64,000 nt of DNA from Ricinus communis (taxonomy: Eukaryota; Streptophyta; Magnoliopsida; Malpighiales; Euphorbiaceae), in NCBI RefSeq assembly GCF_019578655.1, contig NC_063260.1, positions 29,226,888 through 29,290,887 of the forward strand, read 5' to 3'. Of this stretch, positions 27,502-43,669 are shown piece after piece. Position 1 is the stretch's first letter, and each line of letters starts with the position of its first letter. Both the position numbers and the translations under genes were made by a program. The notes under the pieces were generated by a model, which was given only the letters and a program-made list of their open reading frames with translations, did not search any database and had not been told where the DNA came from.

Positions 27502-30500
27502 AAACCTTTATTATTTTTGTTTGGGTTTGTAAACTTATTGTGTCAAGGAACAATGGATTTAATGGATGGAATTGAAGTTGTGTTGGTGTAGTTTAAATGA
27601 AAACAGTGTTCAAGTTGGTGTTGATGGTTTTGATGTCTGGTTTCTTTGCTGTGTGTTTTTGGAAGCGAATGGAATGGAATATGAAGATGCCAATCAAACT
27701 AACTATTCGGACGTAGACCTGATCATTGAAAACCTCTTCTTGTGATATGCAATTTTCTTTTCTTTTTTTCTTTTCTTTTTTTATATATAAAATATATTTT
27801 TCTGATTTTTTAGACATTTTATTTTATATAATATAATTTACATTTATATGAAAAATTATTTATCCTTACAAGAGAGAAGTATATAAGTTTTATTATTTAC
27901 TTTGTACTGAAAACATTTTATGTAATGAGATGACTTTTATGTAATTCAGTGAATTCCTTACCAAAATAACCCTAATTAATTGTAATTACAGATAAGCCAC
28001 TCTATTGATTAACTTTTCCAATTTAATCTTATTATATCTGTTTTTTAAAAAAATAAAATAAAATCATATTTGCTCAATTTAAAAAGTAGAAAGACAAAAC
28101 AAATTTTAAGGAAAAAAGCTCCATTTTACAAGTGGCTTAAAATGCAAATTGCCGCCTGAACTCACTTTCACTGCAATCACTTCCTAGCTCTTTCCAAGAA
28201 ACAACAACAACAAAAGAAAGAAAGAAAGTTGCCAGATGTGTCTGATTAGGTCCAAATTTTAACAGAAAATGATATCATATTACACACATACATACAGTAA
28301 TAGTAGAGGGAGCTGGCAAGTATTAAAAATTCCTTGTTCACTAATTGCAAATTTAATCAATTTTGGGAAAATTCTTTTTTTTTTTTAATTCTATAATACT
28401 TGATCAAAGGAGACAAATTAAAAATAATAATATATTTATAATTTTAGTATATGCTTGAATTTCACACTATTAATTTTATTACACGTGTAAATTAGCCACA
28501 ATTAATTAATTAATTTAGGCAAGTTAAAGTTTTGGGCTGATTGCCTATTAAAAATAAGTTCAAGGGGGCAATTTAGCTATAAAGCCTTTTACAGTTAAAA
28601 GTAAAATTGGCAATCATCTAAAAAGTTGAACATTGCAATAATCCAAACTTATTTGGTTGGGTGCTGGGATCCATCAATAAGAATAAGCTAATATTAAATT
28701 TTGAATTTAAATAATCCAAAGGCATATTATAATTTGGATACTATTATTTAAAGAGTTATTTGTTAATTGTAATTGTCACCTGATTCTTTTTCTTATAAAT
28801 GATTCAAATCAAGAAACTTATATCATTAATTCAGCTTACAATTTTAATTCAGCATAAACCTATTTAAGTCGCAAGCAACCTATTTAAATCATAAGCTCAA
28901 TTAAGTTCAGCCATGCCTGCCTTAAACTTTTACATGTAAGTTTAATAAAAAAATTTAATCTATAAAAAATAATTAATTTTTAAAATTCATATATATATAT
29001 ATATGGACCTCCACCAATATAGAATTCAAATTAAATATAATTTCCATCTCAAACATTTAAAAAATTAGTAACAAACAACCCTTTATTAGAATGTGGTATC
29101 TAATAATTTAAGATGGAAAAGTTCAAACCACCCAATGAGCCATTGCATAATACCTAAAACCTTGGTTAGAATTTGTTATTCACTAATCTAATCTAATAAT
29201 ATTGTGTTTCCAATTTGACATTTTCTTTTTCTTTTTCTTTTTGGAGTGGGTGGATGTTGACATAAGTAAAATAACTTGGAAACTATTTCATATTTCAAAT
29301 TCTTCTATTGTCTCCAAGAGATGCACTACAAGAACTAAATTAATTATTATTATAATAACTAAGAAGGATTATAATCCATTTATTATTTACAAGAAATTAA
29401 CAAGAAACATAGATAGCATGTGTAAATGATTCTTAATTTCTTAGAAAAGCCACTTAATAGTCTGCTAATTGTTTAAGATTCTAAGCCTTAGTTAACAACA
29501 TATTTAGTGGATTAGCTTGCTAGAGTCTTTTTTATTTTATATTAATAGCGAAACAAAAGGTTTGAATTTATATTTTATTTATTCTTAGAAAAATGAATAA
29601 AACTTGTCTTTCATTAGCTTGAGACTCATTTAAATAGTCTTAATACCTTGCAAGGATCAAGATTTGTTCCTATTACTATTATATGTACGCAAATTCTCAT
29701 TCTAAATTGCAAGAACTTTAGTCAACAAACAACTGTCATTTATTAAAATCAATGAGCCAAACTCAAAATCATACATTTTTTTTTTTTGTTAATCTATCAC
29801 ATTATTTATTCAAAAAATAATAATAGGCAATAGGATTGCAATTAACTTTAAATGTTAAATGACAACTAATTAATTAATGAATCAAATTCGTATTATCAAA
29901 CCCTAATTTGGCTCTTTTTATACACTGCTATGAGATTAAATTTTCTAATTAATCCAAGAGATGGTGGTAGTGTTTGTAATTTGAGAAGTAAGACTGGTTG
30001 ATAGAATTCTTGAAAAGAAATTAAAAGAATTGTTCTAATTTTCAACCTTAATACAAACAATTCAAAGCACATTTGGATAATAAACTGATGATAAACACAT
30101 TCTAATTTCTCAAGGTCAAAGAACAAACCTAAGACATTGCTTAAAGAAGAGAAGAAAAGGGGGGGAAAAGAGAAGAAGAAGAAATAGACACTCAGTGGAT
30201 AGAATTTAAACTCAAGGCTAAGATATGGATTAAGTTTTTCTAAGAAAACAGTCTATTTAGCATAGAGAGATGAGCTGAGTGCTAATGTGTCATGTGTGGT
30301 AGTTAGTATCCATCTGGGAAAAGGACAATGAGAAACCATATAAATATTTTTTATGATTTTGCAATTTGGTGGCTTTAGTTTTAGTTTGTAGTTATCCAAC
30401 TTTGCCTCTTTCTTTTGATGGTCTTAAATGATACAACTCTTTTCCCAGTGTCCCCCAATCTTTTAATAGGACACTTACTTACATCATGTGTCTGTCCAAG

Positions 30501-33500
30501 TTGCAATGTCTTATTGCTTTGGGTTCAAACAAAATTAAAAAATAAAAATAAAAAAGTGAACAGTTTCTCTTTCTCTAGGTGTCATGGTCTTTTCCTCATG
30601 TGTACACGGGTGTTGATAATGAGATTGGAGAAGTAGAAATTGGAAACATGAGAAAGGGATGGAATTGGCATTTATTGTTTTTTTCTTTTTTCTTTTTTAG
30701 AATTTGGGATTTTATTGCTTGATACTATGAATTAATACAACCTTCTCTTGATAATTTCATTTTCAACAAGATTGTGACTTTTTAATTAAGAATTTCAAAA
30801 GATAAGAGGACTTATATAAAACAAAAGGTGTTCTATCATAATCACTTTCAATTTAATAGTTAATAAGGATATATTATTTTGAATAATCTCAATAGACAGA
30901 ATCAGAGTTCGTTTAAGACGAAAATGGAACTTTCATTTCTTAGTCCTAAAGTAAATACATTTTAAAAAGTTAGAATCAAAGCTTAATGGTAAGAAAATTT
31001 AAATTTATTTGATTTTGACAATTGTTATCAATTCTTTTGATTTTGGTAAAAGTCGAATTAATTTTATAATTTTAGTCAAGATTGGATAAATTTAATGATG
31101 ATATAAGTTATTTATGTTCTGCTATTTCATATATTATATTTCAATTTTTAATGTTTTATACTTCATACCACTGTAATATAAATAAATAAAAACAGTCAGA
31201 AACTTATAAATTTAATTTTTTAACTATTAAACTTAAAATATAAATAAAAAAAACTAAAAATTATGATAAGGTGAATTAAAATTACAATGTTCTAAATAAA
31301 TAAATAAAAGTTGCTATCAGGATGAATGTAGTGAAAATTGATAATATATTACTGATCAATAAGAATAAAAATTAATTGTTAGAATTTTAGTTACAATCCC
31401 TTTATCTAGCCATAAAGCTTTCATTGGAGGCTTTTCTTTTTGTGCAATATCAAGTTATCAACATCAAGTATGACCCATATGGGGGCAACATATCATGATT
31501 CATGTCCAATTATTAGTTGAATTCTAAAAGGGATGCTACCTTTATTGCTCATTTATTGTTATAATGTTCATTTTGCAACCTTATTATTGTTTAACATTAT
31601 TAGTAAGATAATAATAATAAGCAACCTTCTAATTTGTACTTATCAGGTTTTATGGTATTGGATAGGAAGTAATGGGAAATATTTATTAAAAGAGAAAAGC
31701 AAATATATTAAATTTTATGGAACAAATGTTTATCCAAGAAAAAATTGAGTTTAAAACATGTTTTTTATTCTAAAGGTCTCAAGTCCTTTTCACTTTAAGC
31801 CCTACTTGGTTTGGCTGGTGTGGGCACATCAATGTTCTAAGATCAAAATCAAAGACGTACCAACAGAAACCATACAGTGAACACCACATGCAAACAAACC
31901 TTTCAATAATTATTTTCCCTAATAAATATGTCTCTGCTAAATTATTATCTTTAAATTTAAATAAAGGATATATATTATGTATTGTAAGAATTATCAAATA
32001 ATATTTTATGAAGAAACATAATTTTGTAAGAATATTTGAGTTAAATATTAATGCCTATGAGAATTGTTATAAGATACATTTTAGACCTTGCTATTTTAAG
32101 TCAAATGCATATATGAATACTTAAATTTTGACTATTTAGTCACTTTAACATCTTAACTTTTGATATAACTTAATAGACATTTCAAATTATATTTCTTACA
32201 ATATTAAAATACTTTTTCATATGCGGTTTCATTTAATATGTTCACGTGCAATATACGTAGGCGTTCTAATTTTATTATTTAACAAAATTCAAGTGCTTGT
32301 TAGGTTACGAAAATTAAAAGTATTTAAGAAATTGTAAAAATGAAGTTTAAATGCTTATTATCTCAATAAAAAAATATACAATCTCAACTTTTGAGAGGTT
32401 AAATTGGTCTACAACATAAAAGTTGAAGGATTAAAGTGATAAAATATCATAACATGAAAATATAATGAAAATTTTGCAGGTCCCTACTATTTATAGAAAT
32501 TTGATATATAGAAAAGTTTTGGTTGCTCTTACTACAGAAAGTATAAAGGAACTTATCTTCTTTTTTACGGACTAATCTAAATTGTTAATTTTGTAGTTTA
32601 CAAAAAAATATATCTTGACATATAAATTTCAAGAACTAAAACTTTAACTGCTTATTAGTGAGTTGAGTTTAAGTAATTTTGTGAAATGCAGGAGATTTAT
32701 TTGAATTTGAATTTTCAATAATTAATATTTTTCCTATTTCACCAATATGTATGTAAGAAAAGAAAAATACTTTTGGAATTTTAATAGTGGAACTCATAAA
32801 ATAATTGTAAAATTATGTTATATATTTTTTTTAAAAATTTACAGAAGCTTAAATCAATGAATTGGAACAACTCGAATGATCAGTCATTTTTTTTTTTTGG
32901 ATGAGTTGAGTCTTTTTTTTATGTTATTTCGAAGAAATTGAAATTATAATTTTGATAATTATGAGTTTTTCAAATGTAAAAATTAACTAAAATTTTCTTA
33001 TTGTCGTGCTTCGCTTTTCAAATAAACTTTACTTATGAAGAAGAAATCCTAGAAGTGTCCTCTGTTTTCTCACGCCCGACTGATTCAATATAGTCACATT
33101 GAAGCTTAAAAGTAGTTCTGTGGGTATGCAAAATGTTTGCCATGCTCATCCAAAATATATCATCAAAATGAAATTAAATAGGGTTTGTTATGATCTTTTC
33201 AGGGCAAACTAAATTGAACAAGGTAAAACACAATCCAGATTACAAACCAAACCCAATTTGATATATCTGTTTCAAACTATAAACTTGCGTCAATAAGTAG
33301 ATTTCACAAGATATGAAGAGGTCCCTGAACTCTGAATCAAATGCTTCTGCCTAAACCTCAGCAAATATGGATTAGCAGTAATGCGGGATGTTAGCCCAAA
33401 TAATAAGGGTAGCAGACAAAGAATTCAAGAAATGCATGATCAATCAAGAATCCTTTGTTTGATTGCGGCCCTTCTATCTCATCCCTTGGCTAAGTTCACT

Positions 33501-34624
33501 TCTGATAAAACAATAATGGTTTCCAATCCTCGCTTAATCATTTGGAGGTTCTATTCTACATGATGCTATTAGCTGCTAAACCAACAGTAATGAGAAAATA
33601 TTGGTGTACATGTTAAAAGAGAGAGAGAGAGAAAGAGGTAACTGGTGATGCAATGAAATTTTGAAGAATTTCCTGATGAGTAACACCAATGGATAGAGAG
33701 CCCTTAACCAAAACGAAGAAAAAAAGAAAGATGCTAACAAAAGACAAACACAAGCGGCAAATCGAATGTTCCAGAAATAATAGTATCATGTTCATGTCAG
33801 GTATGGACTTCCATAATTGCCTAGTCAAAGATAATATACTCCAACATCACCATGGGAGCTAGAGAAAGGAAAATGCACAAATCCTAATCTTTGCCTATTT
33901 CTCATTAATTTGTCTTTAGTCACCCACAAGTAAAACTATTACTTTCTAACCTCAAGAATGAACCTAAATCATCAACCTCAGGAACAGCTAGATGGCGAAA
34001 ATTGAAAAAGCAGCAGGCAAAGTAAAAACTTAAAACACAAATTCTACATTCTTTAGTTTCTTTTCCCCAAGCCCAGAGCTTAGCTAACCACCCTAAATAC
34101 TAAAAACTTATCTATAATAATAATTAAAACAGGCCAAACACCCATCTCAACCAGGGGTAAAACAAATATCCTGCAAATAGAACCTCATCAAATTATAAGC
34201 AAGAGAGGAGAAACATAAACTAGATTAATTGATACTACGCAATAATATAAAAATCTCAGTGCTCTAACAACATTTAACGTATTAACATAAAATTCATTTG
34301 CTTAGAATAAAGCAACCACCAAGCAGAGCATTACAAAATTATAGTATCTCAGGACAAAGTTTTGAAATACTGCCAGTATCTCTCTCCCTCTCATGCTAAT
34401 TGAGATGTAAGTAAAATTACTTTACGAAAGAAAAGACAAAGTTGCTAATTTGCAACTTTGAGAATTGAAAGAAGCTAAACTACTTTTTAAGAAACTAAAA
34501 TCTGAAGACTACTTCCTCAACATGATTGCATATTTTCTTTCTGGTACTTGAACATAAGATATTGATTCTCTTCTGAAATTTAACATTCCAAACTCTCAGC
34601 CGAAGAAGCTTCCAACTTTCACTG
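27502..34624. other. Large intergenic region, no gene recognised
   Basis: About 7.1 kb of AT-rich DNA. A TATA-like run near 27781-27796 (minus strand) could serve the MORN gene. GC-richer patches at 28140-28240 and 30230-30700 look promoter- or UTR-like but contain no recognised ORF. Part of the dispersed inverted-repeat family lies at 32100-32470. A (GA)n run is at 33619-33634. The last several hundred bases may be the CK2 beta 3' UTR. Confidence 0.55.
32100..32470. mobile_element. MITE-like inverted-repeat element, copy A
   Basis: The 45-nt segment 32138-32182 (AGTCACTTTAACATC...) matches, in reverse complement, 35109-35153 inside the CK2 beta gene, with only a few differences. A degenerate right arm (CACTTTAATCCTTCAACTTTT on the minus strand, near 32415-32435) faces it. 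There is no coding capacity. It is a member of a small dispersed family in this window. Confidence 0.55.
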
Positions 34625-37350
<2,726 letters not shown>

Positions 37351-37432
37351 TTTTATTCTTATTATTATTTGCTATGCTCTACCACGATCAATCATCGATT
37401 CATGATTACCTGAAATTCATTGACCCAAAATC

Positions 37433-37442
37433 TAGGGTTTTG
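37433..37442 (-). promoter_or_regulatory. Telo-box in the CK2 beta leader or promoter
   Basis: AAACCCTAGA on the minus strand, about 85 bases upstream of the CK2 beta ATG. It is the same motif class as in the eL43 promoter. No clear TATA box is seen at the expected distance. Confidence 0.6.
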
Positions 37443-37682
37443 TTCTCTGAGAGAGCGATAATGAACTGTGTGCTTCAGCTATCGGGTTTTCATTTTCTTT
37501 TTTTTTATTTTATTTCAGTTTTTCGCCTAAGATCTTTTTTTTTTTGGATTCTCCTTTACAGACGATAATATCTTTTAATTTTATGTTTTTTTCCGGTTGA
37601 AAATCTTATGTTTTTTTAAAGTTATCTCTTAGAATTAGAACTTAAAAGGAGCAATTATTGGTGACATTTTGTTTGGAATAAT

Positions 37683-38895
37683 GTTCAATTTGACTCCCGA
37701 ACTTCTTGCTAAAGATCATATCAGTCCTTTTTATTTTTTTGAATCATTTTAGCCACAATTCTCTAAATTTGATTTATTTGAGAGAGCTTGCACCATAGTT
37801 TATAGGATAGCATGTGAATTTTATGGAAATTTTAAATTAAGATATTAAACTTAATCAAATTATTTTTTATATTAAATAATTTAATACCCTCATTTATCTC
37901 TTTCTATTTTTTCTCCTTCTTCTCTTCCATTATCTATAAACTCTTCTTCTTTAACCTTTACTTCTTATTCTTTCATATTCAAAATCATGTTAAACTTGAA
38001 TTTGCAAAAATATCTTCTTTAATTAATACAATAAAGAAAAGTTTAAGGTAGATATAGATTTTTTCTAATTATTTATTTATTCAAATTACTTTTTTTGACT
38101 TTTTCATGAATAACCACTTGAGAGACTTCAATATCATTCTCATATTTTGTTTGCAGATTTTTTTCTTATGAAATTTGCTGATGAGAAAAGGATCTAATTA
38201 CAATATCTTTGAATAACAGTGAACAATTGCAATATGGTTTGTAATTGAAGTAGTTGAACACTTGAAGCATGAATATCATTCTCATTTTTAGTTTATACTA
38301 ATTTTATTTTTATTTGTATAATTTGTTTATGAGAAAGAAGGGGTCTAATTACAATATTTTGCAATAATAGTGAAAAGTTGTAGTGCAATTTATAGTTGTA
38401 GATGATGATATATACACCACAATAATAGATTTAGTAATTGTTATTACCTGAAATAAATTAATTCAATTATGAAAAGTGTCATTTATTATTGTTGAACCTA
38501 TTACCATTGAGGCAGCACCACAACATCAAAAGGATCGAAAGATGATATTACAACACCGATGGTGGCTGGCTGATAATACTATTAACTTGTGGTAGTGGCG
38601 TCTTATTTATATACTTTTTTTTAATATATTATATTCTCAATAAATGATTTTCTATTTAAAAGGATTAATGTAAATACTAATAACCCGTGGTGTTCGCGGC
38701 TTATTTATGTAATCTTTTAACAAATTATATTCTCAATGAATGATTTTCTATTCAATAAGAATATTGCAAATGTCATGCTCTCATCGTATTCAAAAAGAAA
38801 AGGACTGATTTTGAACTAAAATTGGAGGGCTTATCCAAAAGGTCAAAAACAATCGATTTGGTCTTTAACAATAAGTTCAGGTGCCAAATTGCACC
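37683..38895. mobile_element. Non-autonomous inverted-repeat element of about 1.2 kb
   Basis: The left end reads GTTCAATTTGACTCCCGAAC, then TTGCTAAAGATCA and ATCAGTCCTTTTT. The right end on the minus strand reads GTGCAATTTGGCACCTGAAC, then TTGTTAAAGACCA and ATCAGTCCTTTTC. The arms match over about 100 bases with gaps. The interior has no ORF but contains direct duplications at about 38115/38259 (144-bp spacing) and 38600-38770. The terminal GGTCAATTTGGCCCCTGAAC-type sequence is common on dicot non-autonomous DNA elements (recalled). The target-site duplication was not resolved. Confidence 0.65.
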
Positions 38896-39702
38896 TTTTT
38901 TTTTGTTTTGTTTAATAAATAAATTTAATATCTTTTATTACACCTTACTTTTTATAATTTTTATCAACTAGCTATAATACATACATTTAATATTTAACAC
39001 TAACTAGAATATATATATACAACAAGACTACTTGAAGTTAAATATTAAATGAGAATTAATACACGTACTAATTTGTTTAAATCAAGTTCAGACGATTGAT
39101 CGTCTTTAAAAATGCAACACCCTCAGATTCTTCAGACATAATATCAGAAACATCCCTGTGAAATCGACGCCCATAAATGTCAAAGTACATTCCGCTTCTC
39201 ACGCATTTTATTAATAAATTGCTGAGATGTAAAATGAACCTGATAGACAGTGACAGGGGCGCCACTTATTACATCGAGGAGATGCAATTCACAAAATCTC
39301 TTTTCTGCCTATAAATATGATCTCCTTTCTCTCTAGCTTAAAAGAGAGAATACACTCGTCTATCAAGCTTCGAAAGTATCAGAAAATGCCAACACGCAGA
39401 AGCAAGCAATAGAAGAACGCCAAAACATGAGCAGAAAGCCAAAGTGAAACAGCTCAAAGATGAAAGTAGTCTCAAGATTGGTACATTCAAAAATACATTT
39501 AACTCGTTGCATAGAGAGGATTTGCCCAAGATAGTCCACAGTTGAACAGAGCATTATAACATTTGACTCTTCCCAGTATGGATATAGTTCAAAAAAGGGA
39601 CCTATATCTTTTTCTTATGATCGATAAATTTAGATTCATTGCACTGTCGCAGATGGGCATCCAGAGTCATCCCTGCCAAAATATGGAACAGACAGCACGT
39701 AG

Positions 39703-42700
39703 TTACTGCTTCTTCTCTTCTGCTTTCCTTGGCTGTGAGAGGAGATGGAAGAAAAGGCGTTAGGAGATGAAATAAAAGAGAGGGTCAAAGAGAGGCAAAT
39801 TGAGCCGTGATAAAATATAAAGTAACATAAGCTGTAATAGATTGTAAGAGTAAATCAGTGAGCAGCAGCCTTTGTGAATCATGGAAGCAATTTCTTTGCC
39901 ATTTGAATACTGGAAACATGTCTGAGGCAGAATGTAATTCACCAGGATGGTAATAGACATTTTTGCATAAACATCGTGATTGCTGCACTTAAATGCTATA
40001 TTTCTATTTCTATCTTTTTCCTTGTTTCCTGATGCAGAATAATAGCACAATAGCAGAGAAACCACAGTAGGCTCATTAGTACTTGGATATATGGGGTTCA
40101 AAAGAAAACAATAATTGCAGCTATTATGGATAAGAGAATTCTTGGTAACTGTTTTTCTGAAAGGCCATCCCTGCAAGTACCTGGGGTTTAAACTTCTAGT
40201 GGGTAGAGCTAAAAGTGGCAATTACTACATAGTTACAAGGCACATGTGGACATGCATTCATTATTAAAGTTGTCTCACAAGACAAGAATCTTGTTTTGTA
40301 AATTAACACATACTGGATACACATTCTCCAAGTTGTCTCACAACAAAATACTCACCAACAAGGGGATAAAACAATTAGGATGATTAATGCATAACTTAAT
40401 TATAATGGCCAGCAATTCTATCGATAATACATTATATGCACATAAATATGATGCAAGGAACTAGAAAAGACATTTCCCAAGCATCAGTGACTGCATTAAG
40501 GGAAAGGATTTTTTGTTGCCGACTTTGCCACCAAACAATCTCATTAAATTTGGTAAACAGCTATACGACCAGATAGCAGGTTCAGTGCAGAAGCAACAAC
40601 ATCACCTAGTAAGCTTCTTCCCTTCTTTTTCTTCACTGACCTTTTCTTTAACAATGCCAACCAAATGATTTTTGTTTCGACATGAAAATTTGAAATTCAG
40701 TTCTTACCTTATTTAATGTAAGCTGCAGATGGATGGGAAATATCACAAATAATCAATCTGAACACTCAAAAAAATAAAGCCGCGGACTGCCCTAAGCAAT
40801 ACTCCAAAGCCTAAAAACTAATAATACTGAAAATATGTAATTGACTATAGTAATATTAAGAAACACTAAAGCACGTAACATTTGCTCATAAAAAAGATTT
40901 GATGATGCCTGGAAACCCCTAGAGCATATAAATATAGAATGATGAAATAGTCTCCTCACAACCTCTTCCCATTCCAAAAAGCAGCTGCCTAGCTATTAGA
41001 AAAGAGAAGCAAGTACATCAATCAATCATTTGCTAACAAGAGATTTCCATACGTAAGTCCTATATAAATCATACATTCATAACTGAAACAATGGTGCAAC
41101 ATTTAACTGATGCAAAATCACTTTCTAATTCAAAACTTCAAGTACACTTTCCAACCATCATACGGGTACCTTATTATCAATTAAAGCAAAAAGCTCCCTT
41201 ATTTTCATAAATCGGTATCAGCTTTGACAACCATCTTTTTGCTTATTAATGCTTCTTATTCAGAGGTACACAGCTGCTTTGGCATGGGAAAATTCCTACA
41301 GTTCTATTCACAAGTAATTATTCATTGAGGAACAAACTTTAAATTATGCTATCAGAATTTCTAATTAAGACAACGTGCACAGGCCAATGATCCAAACACT
41401 TTAGAATAGAAAATCTTAGCTACCAAATCCTCACAATTACTGCATAGATCACCAGAAACACAATTCTAACTGGCAAAATCAGCAATCAGCATTCATTTCA
41501 AGCTTGTCATGAGAAATACCAATAAGACTGGGAGTCTTTCTGGCCAACCTTAATTTAGTGCTGATTACCACAAATGGAAGGAATGGAGGAAGTTGAGTCA
41601 GTTGGCTACTGTTCATGTGTCTTGGCTAATGCAGAGGGGTCCACCTCCATGACGTCATTGGATGAGATAATTAAGGGTATGAATGAGGGCTTAGGGAATA
41701 TTATGAAGCCTTACCAGCAATAATGAAGCCAAAGATTGAGGTCAGTGTCTCAAATAATCATGAAACTTGAGTTTTACTCTCTGTCACTTGTGAGTTGCCT
41801 GTGTAGCATTGATAATAGAGACCGAACGACTTGAAGGGGGAGATAATTGGTGATTGGTGACGGTGACAGGTTAATGAACAGTAAAAGACAGTTGGCGTGG
41901 GCTGTTATTCTCTGAAAGATACTTATTGGAGGTTGGTAGCATTGAAAGGACAATGAATGATCAGATGGCCTCACCCTGAAAAGAAAGAAGAAAGGAGATA
42001 GTTTCTTTCCTTTACTTTTTCTGCCTAAAACACAGCACCTTGTTCCTTCACTCCAGTCAACTACCTCATACATTCTTCCCTTCTATTTTCCTTTTGAATG
42101 CAACCTCATTCCAGAATGTTTCCACTATTTCCTCAATATCATCGAGTTTGCAACTACTATTGCATTCTAAATTCTCCCTTTATTTTCACCACTAACTATT
42201 ATTTTATATTCCATTGTGATTATTGTTCCTCAAACTAACCCCTCCAAGATTTCTATAAAGTTACTAATAGCATTACGGCTAAATAAATTTCCCATTATTA
42301 TATTGTTGGGATATGGGTGTTACATTATCAGATTATTTAAAAGGATCCATTTCCCATATAGAATGAAATAATCAAATATTATCCATGAACAACATACGGA
42401 CAGGGTTTCATCCTAGGTCCGCTTGGCTTATCGAGCAGTGAATGGAGTCATAAAAATTGATGAAATTTTGAAGTTCAGTGAAAAATGTAGAAAGATTGGC
42501 ATTTTTAGCATAAGATGATTAGTATTTGATGTCAAAGAAACTCGACCCGATATCTCAGAAGTCCCAAAACCCTAAGTGCCTTTTATTTGTATTAGCAGAA
42601 TGCAAATACTTAAAAAAAAAAAAAAACAGAAGATGAAATTAATTATAATTTAAAAACAGACCTTGGTACCAGGAAATGACTGATGGAGCTCATGTTCAGG

Positions 42701-43018
42701 AATAAGAACAGGCCATTTCTCACCAGCTTCACGAAACATTTGTTCAGTCTCAAGACTCTGACCTTTCTCTAAAATCATATTTCTAATAGTCTGAGCAGAA
42801 ACGGTAGTACCATCAAAGACCTCCTCAACACCGTTAACAAAAGTGACAGTGATTTGGGGCGGGTGGTCGTCAGTTCGGCGCTTGACTAAGAGTTGGCATG
42901 CGGGATTTGATTCCTTGGCTTTGCGAGCGTTGCACTGTGCTAGAAACTCCAGGCATGATGCTGTGCGTGGATCTAGGGCATTGAATTCAATTTTTACCTT
43001 CGACAGGAACTTCAACAT
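39703..43018 (-). CDS. MRPL53: Mitochondrial ribosomal protein mL53
   Basis: Two exons on the minus strand: 43018-42662 (119 residues) and 39732-39703, which encodes only PRKAEEKKQ and the stop. The total is 128 residues. The joined end PGTK|PRKAEEKKQ matches what I recall of plant homologues, which supports the 30-nt exon despite the 2,929-bp intron between (GT at 42661-42660, AG at 39734-39733). The protein starts MLKFLSKVKIEFNALDPR and contains CLEFLAQCNARKAKESNP and QITVTFVNGVEEVFDG, the thioredoxin-like fold of mL53. It is a component of the large mitoribosomal subunit. No long cleavable presequence is visible. Without splicing, translation would read K-VCF then stop. The promoter has paired site II motifs, fitting a housekeeping translation gene. 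The intron may hold an LTR-like sequence. Confidence 0.9.
41590..42324 (-). mobile_element. Possible solo LTR-like sequence inside the mL53 intron
   Basis: On the minus strand from 42324 the sequence reads TGTAACACCCATATCCCAAC, then AT-rich text with GGAGGGGTTAGTTTGAGGAA. This resembles the start and style of dicot Ty3/gypsy LTRs (recalled). I could not find the other end or a 5-bp target duplication, so the lower limit is a guess. There is no internal retrotransposon coding sequence nearby. Confidence 0.3.
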
Positions 43019-43669
43019 CTTCTATATTATTATTATTATTATTATAAATTATTACTGTATCTCGCTCCACTGGAAATGCAAACACTCTTTTATTAAACAC
43101 GCGATATGCGGTTTATTATAAAGGAGAAGGAAGGAGAGGCCGACCGCGGTAGTTGGGTACTTGAGTTTATCAGTTCTGAACTTTTTCATGAAGCCCAATA
43201 AGACTTGGGCTGTGATAATGTTAGTTTTATCCTTATTCTGAAATAATCAGACTTGCGTTTCAACATCCTCAGCCCCACCCCGGACTCGCGTATGGTCGTC
43301 GGGAAAGCTGGTGGGCGGTCGTCGAGCAATGCGCTTTTGTTAGTGTATTACATTTATACCTATTCGAGCATGCAGTCTATTCTGTGCAATTACCTTTTGT
43401 TGAAATTATGCTTAACAAATGAGGTCAGCAATGTCATGGATTGATCCTTAAATACGATTTCTTATACAGGAGAATAAAAATAAATAAATTTCTGAATCCA
43501 TTTAAGTTTAGCAAATGTCATTTCACTCTCCTGCTATATACTCTGCTAAGCTATGAAAACCACGAGCAATTAAAACACAATCCAGATCAGATCATTCACT
43601 GAAACAGGAAACATAAGAGTGCTTATCTACAAAAGGAAAGTATATGCTGTAAAAGGGTTAGCAGCATAG
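43019..43669. other. mL53 promoter and CCDC97-like 3' UTR
   Basis: A 651-bp interval between two minus-strand genes. A (TTA)n run lies just upstream of the mL53 start at 43026-43045. The higher-GC 43130-43330 part holds the mL53 promoter motifs. The remainder should be the 3' UTR of the CCDC97-like gene. Confidence 0.5.
43192..43211 (-). promoter_or_regulatory. Paired site II motifs upstream of mL53
   Basis: AGCCCAA at 43192-43198 and TTGGGCT at 43205-43211 form an inverted pair of TGGGCY site II elements, about 175-195 bases upstream of the mL53 ATG. Site II elements (TCP-bound) are known in promoters of plant genes for mitochondrial and ribosomal proteins. Confidence 0.65.

Larger units (their letters stand above)
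37351..39702. other. Intergenic, mostly occupied by an inverted-repeat element
   Basis: Between the CK2 beta start and the mL53 stop, both on the minus strand. The first 200 bases are the CK2 beta promoter and leader. The element at 37683-38895 fills most of the rest. The stretch 39060-39700 is GC-richer and may include the mL53 3' UTR. Confidence 0.5.

Noticed and set aside
41774..42073. 99-codon minus-strand frame inside the mL53 intron
   Set aside because: The translation matches no family. The region looks repeat-derived and lacks coding bias.
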